The translations under genes were made by a program, and so were the position numbers. Of a stretch of 64,000 nt of DNA, positions 1 to 7,512 are shown one piece after another. Every line of letters starts with the position of its first letter. The stretch's first letter is position 1. Below the pieces are notes generated by a model that searched no databases, was not told where the DNA came from, and was given only the letters and a program-made list of their open reading frames with translations. This stretch comes from Planctomycetota bacterium (GTDB lineage: Bacteria > Planctomycetota > Planctomycetia > Pirellulales > Pirellulaceae). The stretch lies in NCBI GenBank assembly GCA_017303505.1, contig JAFLCP010000026.1, forward strand, positions 1-64,000, in the 5' to 3' direction.

Positions 1-100
1 AGGCGCGGACAGGCGCGGACAGGCGCGGACAGGCGCGGACAGGCGCGGACAGGCGCGGACAGGCGCGGACAGGCGCGGACAGGCGCGGACAGGCGCGGGA
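1..100. repeat. 10-bp tandem repeat array
   Basis: Nine identical copies of AGGCGCGGAC run from base 1 to 90, and a tenth copy (91-100) differs only in its last two bases. The array begins at the window edge, so it may extend upstream. The unit is one helical turn long and is not a multiple of three. There are no spacers, so it is not a CRISPR array. The stretch from 101 to 231 is AT-richer and probably holds the promoter of the next gene, but I see no clear hexamers. Confidence 0.95.
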
Positions 101-231
101 GGATAATTGGAAAAATTCGGAATAAGGGTAGAATGTTTAAGGGGGGAATTGTTACCATAAAGAGACGTCGGCAGCTGACCCGTGCTCTGGTGCGCGCGTT
201 ATCGGGCTGATTCTTTCTTGTGAGCCTTCCT

Positions 232-1392
232 ATGCAATATGCATTTCGTCTTGCCGAACTGTTAGGTCATACGCCCGATCGACGCAAAAGGCCCGGCACC
301 ATCAAGGCCATTGTTGAATATACGGGACTCGACCGACATCAGGTTGCCGCACTGCTGAAAAACGAGGCGAAGTACATTCCGATTGAAGCTCTTTCGCGCC
401 TTTGCGATTATCTGGTGGAGCATGGTTATGCAACCGCTGACCAACTTCCCGGTGCGCTGTTCGCTGTTAAGCCTGAACATTTTTGGGAACTGTTGGCTCG
501 GCGGAAGCGATTGGAAATCTGCGTGGGTGTCCGACGTCAAGAAGCTGAGGATTCACCGGGGACAGCCTGGGTTGTCGCATCGGACTCAGTTCTTTTGGGT
601 GAAGTCCTAAACGGTGTGTCGACACTCGGTGGAACGGCCAAGCATATTCAGTCGACCGCGAAACCAATGGGACACTCCAGAGGTCTTCCCCCACACCCAG
701 AACACCTTCAACAAAGTTTGGTGTGGAGTCCGGGACAGGTTCCGGAAACTGAGGCACGTCAGAGAGCTGAATTTACGTATCAAGATTTCTGCCAAACCGA
801 TGGCGACAAAGCTCTGGTTTGCGTGGGAAGCGTAAAAAGCAATCCTGTCGTCGAACTCACACTTGCAGAGACATTTGGTTCGACCCCGTTTCATAGTGAA
901 GATGATGTAGCAAAGCCGAGCGATCGAAAAATTCCATTCTTCTTGCGTTATCGTGAACGCGACCCTCATCCACCTTCGAACTCTGCGGGCATGAAGTTAA
1001 GCGTCAATGACAAGAACATGGAGCCCGGCATTTATTATGAACAAGCCGACGGTTCATGGGTCTACGCCGGCGGTAATCGTCCCGGTGAAGATGTGGCACT
1101 TGTTTTTTATATCTACCGTGAATCTCTCGGACGCTTGGATATGGTGCTCAGTGGTTTCTCTGGAAAGGCCACTCGCTACCTGGCTCGGACCCTCGCTTCG
1201 CGTGCAGAAGACTTTTGGCCCCCAATCTTCAGTGAAAACTATCTTCAAGTTGGTGCATTCATCGTCCAGTACAAACAGTACGAAGATGCCGGCGAAGAAG
1301 GGCCAACGGATATTTTGCGGACTGACTTGGTTGCTGCAACCAATGTGATTCCAATTCCCGCAGAAGCGATTGCTCGCAGAATGAATCGATAA
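232..1392 (+). CDS. Helix-turn-helix domain protein of unknown function
   Basis: About the first 75 residues look like a Cro/C1-type helix-turn-helix region: a stretch around GLDRHQVAALLKNE is followed by IPIEALSRLCDYLVEHGY. The remaining ~300 residues carry patches such as KIPFFLRYRERDPHPPS and a C-terminal globular part that I do not recognise. No catalytic motif is visible. A DNA-binding regulator or structural DNA-associated protein is possible, but the target is unknown. I place the start at the ATG at 232. A GTG at 220 would add four residues, and neither has a strong ribosome binding site. It stands alone, 57 bp before the muramidase fusion gene, after the tandem repeat. Confidence 0.7.
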   Translation: MQYAFRLAELLGHTPDRRKRPGTIKAIVEYTGLDRHQVAALLKNEAKYIPIEALSRLCDYLVEHGYATADQLPGALFAVKPEHFWELLARRKRLEICVGVRRQEAEDSPGTAWVVASDSVLLGEVLNGVSTLGGTAKHIQSTAKPMGHSRGLPPHPEHLQQSLVWSPGQVPETEARQRAEFTYQDFCQTDGDKALVCVGSVKSNPVVELTLAETFGSTPFHSEDDVAKPSDRKIPFFLRYRERDPHPPSNSAGMKLSVNDKNMEPGIYYEQADGSWVYAGGNRPGEDVALVFYIYRESLGRLDMVLSGFSGKATRYLARTLASRAEDFWPPIFSENYLQVGAFIVQYKQYEDAGEEGPTDILRTDLVAATNVIPIPAEAIARRMNR

Positions 1393-1449
1393 CGATATCG
1401 CTCGTGACCACCCGCCCCTACCCTCTCCCTCCAAACAAGGAACGATGCC

Positions 1450-3840
1450 ATGTCGGTATCGCCTACGCATGCTTGCCGGCATTTGGTTTTTGATTACTTG
1501 CCCCTTTACTGCCGACCAGCAAAGTTGCTGTTGTGGTATGTCGCACTTATTTTGATCTATCTAAGTTGGCACCCTCAACCTGCATTGGCACTTCAGTCTG
1601 AGCAAGCGAATCCGATCGCGTCCTCTGAGCTTGACCAAAAAATCGCCCCCCTCGTTCAAAAGGCCATAGAAAAAGGGGAAATGTCGGGAGCTGTCATCGC
1701 GGTCCTTCACCATGATGCTCTCGTCTACGAAAAGGCATTCGGTTTTCGTCAAGTTGAACCCGAGCCCATCCCAATGACCGTTGAGGCTGTGTTCGATCTT
1801 GCATCCTTAACCAAACCCATTGCAACCGCTACCAGCATAATGCACTTGGTCGAACAAGGTGCAATTGAACTCAACGACCCAGTGAGCAAGCATATTCCCG
1901 AATTCGCAGCCAAAGAAAAAGCGAACATCACAATACGCCAGCTACTTGTGCACACTAGTGGGCTCATTCCTGACAATAGTCTCAAAGATTATGTTGGGAC
2001 TCGATCTGAAATGATCGACAAAATATGGCAACTCTCTCTTAACTATCCAACTGAATCCGATTTTCGCTATTCGGACGTAGGGTTTATTGTCTTAGGAGAG
2101 CTTGTCGAACGAAAATCTGGGTTGAACGTTCACGAGTATTCACAAAAGCACATTTTTCAACCGCTTCAGCTCACCGACACGACTTACCTACCATCCGATA
2201 CGCTGAGAAAAAGATGCGTGGCGACAGAAAAGCGGGGTGAAGAATGGATGGTCGGCGAAGTACACGATCCGCGAGCATTTGCTTTGGGCGGCATCGCTGG
2301 ACATGCTGGATTGTTCAGCACAGCTAGCGACTTGAGTCGTTACGCTCAGATGATGTTGCGACGCGGAAAATGGAATGACCAACAAGTTCTTAAGCCCGAA
2401 ACCATAGATCTGATGATCCAATCTTACGACGTGCCACGCGGGCAACGCGGCTTAGGTTGGGACAAAAAATCAGGTTATTCTTCTAATCGTGGAGAATCGA
2501 TGAGTTCGCGTGCCTTCGGTCATGGCGGCTTTACGGGCACTGCTATCTGGATTGATCCAGAATTGGACCTAGCAGTGATTTTTCTCAGCAGTCGTTTGCA
2601 CCCGGACGGCAAGGGGACAGTAAACCCGCTTGCAGGAGTGGTTGGGACGATTGCTGCCAACTATGCCAGAAGCAATAACACCGTTACTCATTCGGCCAAA
2701 TCTCGAGGTGAAGTACTGTGCGGAATCGACGTACTAGTTCGCGATCAATTCAAAATTCTTGATGGTGCGAATGTGGGACTGATCACAAATCAAACGGGCC
2801 AGTCTCGCTTAGGTATTCCCACTGCAACGTTAATACATCAAGCTCCAAACGTTAAACTCAAAGCAATCTTCAGTCCGGAACATGGACTGCAGGGGAAGCT
2901 CGATCAAGCCAATATTTCCGACGATAAAGACCCGGTCACCGGCTTGCCAATTTTCAGTTTGTATGGTGCGAATCGTGCGCCTACGGACGAGGCCCTGCAA
3001 GGAATCGATACGCTGGTATTTGATATTCAAGATGTAGGCACACGATTCTATACGTATATTTCAACGATGGGTAACGCGATGGAGGTGGCCAGCAAAAAGG
3101 GAATTCGATTCATCGTGCTTGATCGACCTAACCCTATTAACGGAGTCGATATCGAAGGTCCACTGCTCGACGATAATATCCGATCGTTTGTGGCTTACCA
3201 CAATATCCCCTTGCGACACGGTATGACCGCAGGCGAATTAGCAAAAATGTTGGCCGCAGAACGCGATTGGAAATTGAATCTGGAAGTGATCCAAGTGTCA
3301 GGCTGGAATCGTGATATGTTCTTGGATCAAACGGATTTGTTTTGGGTGCGTCCTTCTCCCAATATGCGAACTTTGAATCAAGCGTTACTGTATCCTGGTA
3401 TCGGTTGTATCGAGTTCACGAATGTGTCGGTGGGACGCGGCACTGATACGCCATTTGAACGGGTTGGCGCCCCGTGGATGGATGCTCGAAAAGTGATCGC
3501 ACGACTCGAGTCTTATCAACTTGGTGGCGTTCGTTTTGTCGCCGAAAAATTCACTCCGACCTCCAGCAAGTTTGAGGGAGAAGAGTGTCAAGGTTTTCAA
3601 ATTCTCATTACAGATCGAGAAAGCGTAAAGCCCATTCATCTCGGTTTAGCGTTGGCACACGCATTGCGAAATGAACATCGTGAAGAATGGCAAACCTCAC
3701 AATTGATCAAGCTCATCGGATCACAAACTTTGGTTGACACACTTCTCAACGAGCCTGACATCAAGAAAGTATTCGCTGTAGCCGATGCGAATACAGAGGT
3801 GTTTCGGTTGAGACGAAAAGAGTTCCTGCTTTATCGCTAG
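1450..3840 (+). CDS. Serine hydrolase (beta-lactamase family) fused to NamZ-type exo-N-acetylmuramidase (DUF1343)
   Basis: The 796-residue protein has an N-terminal membrane or signal segment (about residues 25-48). A beta-lactamase/penicillin-binding-like serine hydrolase domain follows, with SLTK (Ser119, Lys122), YSD near residue 207 and HGGFTG as the HxG-type motif. The second half, from about residue 425, is a DUF1343/NamZ (GH171) domain with VGLITNQTG, SPEHGLQG, DIQDVGTRFYTYI and DRPNPINGVDIEGP. NamZ releases terminal N-acetylmuramic acid from peptidoglycan fragments, so the fusion could trim both stem peptide or ester groups and sugars of muropeptides in the periplasm. The hydrolase substrate is inferred. 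The stop overlaps the convergent phosphatase stop by a few bases. Confidence 0.9.
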   Translation: MSVSPTHACRHLVFDYLPLYCRPAKLLLWYVALILIYLSWHPQPALALQSEQANPIASSELDQKIAPLVQKAIEKGEMSGAVIAVLHHDALVYEKAFGFRQVEPEPIPMTVEAVFDLASLTKPIATATSIMHLVEQGAIELNDPVSKHIPEFAAKEKANITIRQLLVHTSGLIPDNSLKDYVGTRSEMIDKIWQLSLNYPTESDFRYSDVGFIVLGELVERKSGLNVHEYSQKHIFQPLQLTDTTYLPSDTLRKRCVATEKRGEEWMVGEVHDPRAFALGGIAGHAGLFSTASDLSRYAQMMLRRGKWNDQQVLKPETIDLMIQSYDVPRGQRGLGWDKKSGYSSNRGESMSSRAFGHGGFTGTAIWIDPELDLAVIFLSSRLHPDGKGTVNPLAGVVGTIAANYARSNNTVTHSAKSRGEVLCGIDVLVRDQFKILDGANVGLITNQTGQSRLGIPTATLIHQAPNVKLKAIFSPEHGLQGKLDQANISDDKDPVTGLPIFSLYGANRAPTDEALQGIDTLVFDIQDVGTRFYTYISTMGNAMEVASKKGIRFIVLDRPNPINGVDIEGPLLDDNIRSFVAYHNIPLRHGMTAGELAKMLAAERDWKLNLEVIQVSGWNRDMFLDQTDLFWVRPSPNMRTLNQALLYPGIGCIEFTNVSVGRGTDTPFERVGAPWMDARKVIARLESYQLGGVRFVAEKFTPTSSKFEGEECQGFQILITDRESVKPIHLGLALAHALRNEHREEWQTSQLIKLIGSQTLVDTLLNEPDIKKVFAVADANTEVFRLRRKEFLLYR

Positions 3841-4421
3841 GCTTTTGGGAGTTTCGCAACAAACTCTTTGACGACCGCTCGTTCATAGATCAAAGGATTA
3901 ATATGCGGGCGTTTTTCGAGCAGATATTGTTGAGCAGCTTGCGGTGTCATGTGCTTGTAGGCAACAAGGTAGCATAGGACCACAGTTGCACTTCGCGCTC
4001 GGCCCGCTTTGCAATGAACGTAAACCGAACCACCTTGAGTAACATGTCGGTGTATGAAATCGACACCGCTTTCAATCATAGCTAGAGTTGGTGGATGAAA
4101 GTCGACAGTTGGCAAGTATAGCTGCTCAATGTTCTCTCGCTCGTACTCATTCACCGGCCCCGCATATTCATCGCACATATTTACGACTCCGCTGATGCCA
4201 AGTTCTTTGAAGCGTTTGGCATCGCCACGAAGCGGAACAGCGCCTAACCACAGTCCGTCATCAACTTTATCCCACCAATGTCGAACATGCAGAACTCGCC
4301 CCAAAATATAGTTCCACAAGAACGTAGGCCAGTAGAGTAGCTGTGCTAACCAGTCTGGCAGGTCAGGAAAAAATCCTTTGCGACGCGGGCCTGACTTTTC
4401 GGGAGCATTGCTGACATTCAT
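3837..4421 (-). CDS. Dual-specificity phosphatase family protein, PTPMT1-like
   Basis: This 194-residue protein carries the cysteine phosphatase signature HCKAGRARS (Cys137, Arg143) and an upstream pattern (DDGLWLGAVPL, GVVNMCDEY, LPTVDFHPPT) typical of PTPMT1-like phosphatases, which dephosphorylate phosphatidylglycerophosphate in mitochondria. A hydrophobic stretch near residues 25-42 (LAQLLYWPTFLWNYILG) may hold it at the membrane. A lipid phosphate or phosphoprotein substrate is possible. The lipid role is inference from the family. It ends convergently against the muramidase fusion gene with overlapping stop codons. Confidence 0.85.
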   Translation of the reverse strand: MNVSNAPEKSGPRRKGFFPDLPDWLAQLLYWPTFLWNYILGRVLHVRHWWDKVDDGLWLGAVPLRGDAKRFKELGISGVVNMCDEYAGPVNEYERENIEQLYLPTVDFHPPTLAMIESGVDFIHRHVTQGGSVYVHCKAGRARSATVVLCYLVAYKHMTPQAAQQYLLEKRPHINPLIYERAVVKEFVAKLPKA

Positions 4422-4461
4422 TCACCATCATCCTATGTTTGACGAGAGGCTTTTGATGGTA

Positions 4462-5340
4462 CTACTGAAGCATTTTGTCTAGTGCAGTCAACGCGATTCG
4501 CCAAGCAGGTCGCTCCGAACTATAAGTATCCCACCACGAAAGCAAAGTATCGACCAAGCTATGCTCGGTGGAGTTCGGAATCCACCACTTCTCAATCGCG
4601 AGTAGCAATTGATCTTCACTGAATTGTGCCAACTCGAGTTCTTGAGCGGCAAGTAAGACGGGGGGCAGCATTGCTAAGCTGGATATCCACGGCAATCTGC
4701 CACTGTTGACCAATTCGCCATGTATTGGGAGATCTGCTTCTAGTTGTGATAAAAGCCAAGCCAATCGCACGACCTCAGGAAGTGAAGGGTTGGTATTGGT
4801 GAGTACCGCTTCAATCCAGCAACGATTGCTTTGAAGCAATACTCCACCATGGCCTCCCACAATCGGAAGGACGGGAATAATCGTTGCCTCTTTGACGATG
4901 AGTGCGGGATCGGAATATTTGCCGATTTGAACCATCAAGCCCGGACCATAGGTGTTCCAAAGCTCTTGCATGGGCCCTAAACGAAGCGTTAGCTCCTCTT
5001 CAATTTTCGGATGCGTTGCGGTGAGTGCTCGCTCGCTTTGCTGAATCAATTCGGCCAGTTTAGTCGGAAGGTCCGGGCGTATTCCGGAGGTTCCATGTGT
5101 CTTGGCGATAACTCTCTCAGCGAGCTGAATATTGTTTTCGTATTCGCTCGACAGTCCGATAAGCCAATCCCAGAATCGCTCTTTTCCTGATATGGATCGT
5201 TGTCCCATTTCTTCTAGAGCGTCAGCGATTGGGGCGAGTTGAGATTGTAGATTAGCATCTAGTAAGGAGTGTCCGTGTGCGACCAACTCAGCTGCATGCA
5301 GAGCGCTCGAGGAGGAACTCGGTTTCCATTTTAACTGCAT
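4462..5340 (-). CDS. Conserved hypothetical protein
   Basis: This protein of about 292 residues is not recognised. It is mostly helical in appearance, with no signal peptide, membrane segment or metal-binding motif. A C-terminal part runs through NSGRLPWISSLAMLPPVLLAAQ and ends in a Trp-rich section. The reading frame is open further upstream to 5682, but that part lies over the chorismate mutase gene. The ATG at 5340 (protein starting MQLKWKPS) is therefore the likely start. It lies 73 bp downstream of aroH on the same strand and is probably cotranscribed with it. Confidence 0.65.
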   Translation of the reverse strand: MQLKWKPSSSSSALHAAELVAHGHSLLDANLQSQLAPIADALEEMGQRSISGKERFWDWLIGLSSEYENNIQLAERVIAKTHGTSGIRPDLPTKLAELIQQSERALTATHPKIEEELTLRLGPMQELWNTYGPGLMVQIGKYSDPALIVKEATIIPVLPIVGGHGGVLLQSNRCWIEAVLTNTNPSLPEVVRLAWLLSQLEADLPIHGELVNSGRLPWISSLAMLPPVLLAAQELELAQFSEDQLLLAIEKWWIPNSTEHSLVDTLLSWWDTYSSERPAWRIALTALDKMLQ

Positions 5341-5413
5341 TCTCTCAGCTCCGGGTTTTGATTCGCACAAACGACGCTTGAGGCCTAACGACGTCTCACA
5401 GGATCGCGGTAAA

Positions 5414-5848
5414 TTACTGTGACTTGCTGCCCATTTGTTCCTGGATCCAGTTTTCAAGTTCGGACCAATCGACAGGGGGAAGTTTACATAGATCGGGGCG
5501 AAGGCGGACGGCATCGTGGATGTAGACGTGCTGGATTTCGGATTGTTTTTTGGGTGTATTCCACAAAACCATGGCTCGAACGCATTTCTGCAGTGAGCCG
5601 GGGACATCAATTTCGTAGCCACACAAAAGTGGGACTTCCAGCCACCCCATTTGCCGGGCAGCGAGGGCCGGAAATTCGGCATTTATGTCCTTCGTCACGG
5701 TAAAAGTAACGCTGGCCACGTCCGCCGCTTCGATTTGATTGCGGCGGATTAGCAGGGCCATCATTTGACGGGTTGCCTGCAAAATGGCTTCTTTAGTGTT
5801 TTCTTGAACCGTGGTGGCTCCGCGTACACCTCGACAATAGACGGTCAT
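5414..5848 (-). CDS. aroH: Chorismate mutase, monofunctional AroH type
   Basis: This enzyme converts chorismate to prephenate for phenylalanine and tyrosine synthesis. The 144-residue length and the sequence match the Bacillus subtilis AroH class: CRGVRGATTV at the N-terminus, a central LLCGYEIDVPGSLQKCVR, and HVYIHDAVRLRPDL near the C-terminus, which carries active-site arginine and tyrosine positions known in the family. I start it at the ATG at 5848, as the family begins just before RGxRGATT. The longer frame to 5914 would overlap the region upstream of the divergent regulator. No other aromatic amino acid genes are adjacent. Confidence 0.93.
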   Translation of the reverse strand: MTVYCRGVRGATTVQENTKEAILQATRQMMALLIRRNQIEAADVASVTFTVTKDINAEFPALAARQMGWLEVPLLCGYEIDVPGSLQKCVRAMVLWNTPKKQSEIQHVYIHDAVRLRPDLCKLPPVDWSELENWIQEQMGSKSQ

Positions 5849-5992
5849 TCCAGTCGCCCAAACCTCGAAAAAATTGTTACAATGTCGGGTTGCGGTAACC
5901 GCTCCGACATTCATGGTACTACATCACAAAGCTCCACTAATATAGCACGAGTTCCGCCCGCCGGAGAGGCGGGAAGAGGGAGAGTTTCCCGG

Positions 5993-7495
5993 ATGGCCGA
6001 CCCAGATTTCACACCTTCAGCCGAAGCGGAAGCGGATGCTGGACAATATTCGATTCTAATCGTCGATAACGACCGAGCGCACGCTCGCGCCATGACGGAG
6101 AGTCTGGAACGAGTTGGCTATCGCTGCACTGTCGCCACCAGCGGTCCTGAAGGCTCGCAAATGATCGAACAGAATACCTACGACGTCCTCATCACCGACT
6201 TGGTGATGAATGATGTCGATGGTATGCAGTTATTGGCACAAGCCCGGAAAGTTCTCCCCGATTGCGAAGTGATCATGGTCACGGGCCATGCTACGGTTCC
6301 TAAAGCTGTTGAAGCAATGCAACAAGGTGCGTTCAACTTTCTGGAGAAACCGATCACGCCTGGACGTCTTCGTGCCGTCACAAGCAAAGCAGTCGAAGCG
6401 ATTCGTTTGCGTCAAAAGAATACAGAACTCCGTCAACGGCTCGATGAAAAATTCGGCTTCGAAGGAATTGTGTATGTTAGCGATAAGATGCAACAGGTCA
6501 TCGATCGTTTGAAACGGATTTCACCAACCGATGCCACGGTTTTGATCACGGGCGAAAGTGGTACTGGTAAGGAAATGATCGCTCAGGCGATTCACCAAAA
6601 TAGTCCGCGTAAAGCTAAACGCATGGTGGCGCTCAATACGCGAGCGGTCGCCGAAAATCTGGTTGAAAGCGAACTATTTGGGCATATCAAAGGTGCATAC
6701 ACCGATGCCGTCACGGATCGTGTTGGTGCATTCGAATACGCAAATGGTGGGACTTTGTTTCTCGATGAAGTGGGCGATATGCCCATGAGTACGCAGATTA
6801 AGTTGCTGCGTGTTTTGGAGGAACACAAGATCACACGAGTTGGCGATAATCGTCCCATTAAGGTGAATGTAAGATTGTTGTCAGCGACGAATCGAAGTCT
6901 CGAACAGCTGGTGCGAGATGGGTTTTTTCGCAACGATTTGTATTATCGACTCAAAGTCGTAACCGTTCATTTGCCTCCGTTGCGTGAACGTCGCGACGAT
7001 GTCGTCCCTTTGATGGATCATTTCAAGAAGATGTTCATCAAACGGCACGCTAAAGGAGCATGCACATTTTCGCCCGCTGTGACTCGAAAGTTCTACGCTT
7101 ATGATTGGCCTGGTAACATTCGTCAGTTGAGAAATTTTGTTGAGACCATGGTCGTTTTGGATACCGATGGCATTTTGGATCTCGATGATTTACCGCCTGA
7201 GTTGATGGATGTTGAGAGTGGCTTAGATCAGCCGACCGGTAATCAGGTTATTGAAACAGGTTTAGTGGACACGGCAGTTCAGTCGCAGCTATTGGGTAAG
7301 CCGATGCACGACATTGAAAAATGGGCCATTCTTGAAACCTTGCAAATGACGGGCGGAAACCGTGAAGAGGCAGCACGCATCCTGCAAATCGGAGCGCGAA
7401 CTCTCTACCGAAAACTAGATAAATACCGAGAAGAAGAAGGGCATGCGCCGCGCGTTTCTGCGGCGGATCCTACGGACGAAAACGAAGAAGAATAA
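5993..7495 (+). CDS. NtrC-family response regulator with AAA+ domain, variant GAYTDA loop
   Basis: A receiver domain (residues ~18-135) carries the phosphoacceptor Asp69 in LITDLVM, with the usual Thr and Lys in VTGHA and EKPI. The second acidic-pocket residue is Asn (VDND). A sigma-54 interaction AAA+ domain follows, with GESGTGKE (from residue ~187), GGTLFLDEVGDMP and FRNDLYYRL. A Fis-type helix-turn-helix (GGNREEAARILQIGARTLYRKL) sits at the C-terminus. The sigma-54 contact loop reads GAYTDA (residue ~234) rather than GAFTGA. I chose the ATG at 5993, which has a GGAAGAGGGAGAG stretch upstream. A frame open to 5765 lacks this support. No histidine kinase lies nearby. mutL follows 17 bp later. 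Confidence 0.92.
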   Translation: MADPDFTPSAEAEADAGQYSILIVDNDRAHARAMTESLERVGYRCTVATSGPEGSQMIEQNTYDVLITDLVMNDVDGMQLLAQARKVLPDCEVIMVTGHATVPKAVEAMQQGAFNFLEKPITPGRLRAVTSKAVEAIRLRQKNTELRQRLDEKFGFEGIVYVSDKMQQVIDRLKRISPTDATVLITGESGTGKEMIAQAIHQNSPRKAKRMVALNTRAVAENLVESELFGHIKGAYTDAVTDRVGAFEYANGGTLFLDEVGDMPMSTQIKLLRVLEEHKITRVGDNRPIKVNVRLLSATNRSLEQLVRDGFFRNDLYYRLKVVTVHLPPLRERRDDVVPLMDHFKKMFIKRHAKGACTFSPAVTRKFYAYDWPGNIRQLRNFVETMVVLDTDGILDLDDLPPELMDVESGLDQPTGNQVIETGLVDTAVQSQLLGKPMHDIEKWAILETLQMTGGNREEAARILQIGARTLYRKLDKYREEEGHAPRVSAADPTDENEEE

Positions 7496-7512
7496 GCAGC
7501 AGGAGGATTGTC

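Noticed and set aside
1..100. Possible CRISPR array
   Set aside because: Units are 10 bp and contiguous with no spacers, so it is a simple tandem repeat.
5341..5682. N-terminal extension of the hypothetical protein ending at 4462
   Set aside because: This part lies over the well-supported aroH gene in another frame and has no family-like sequence.
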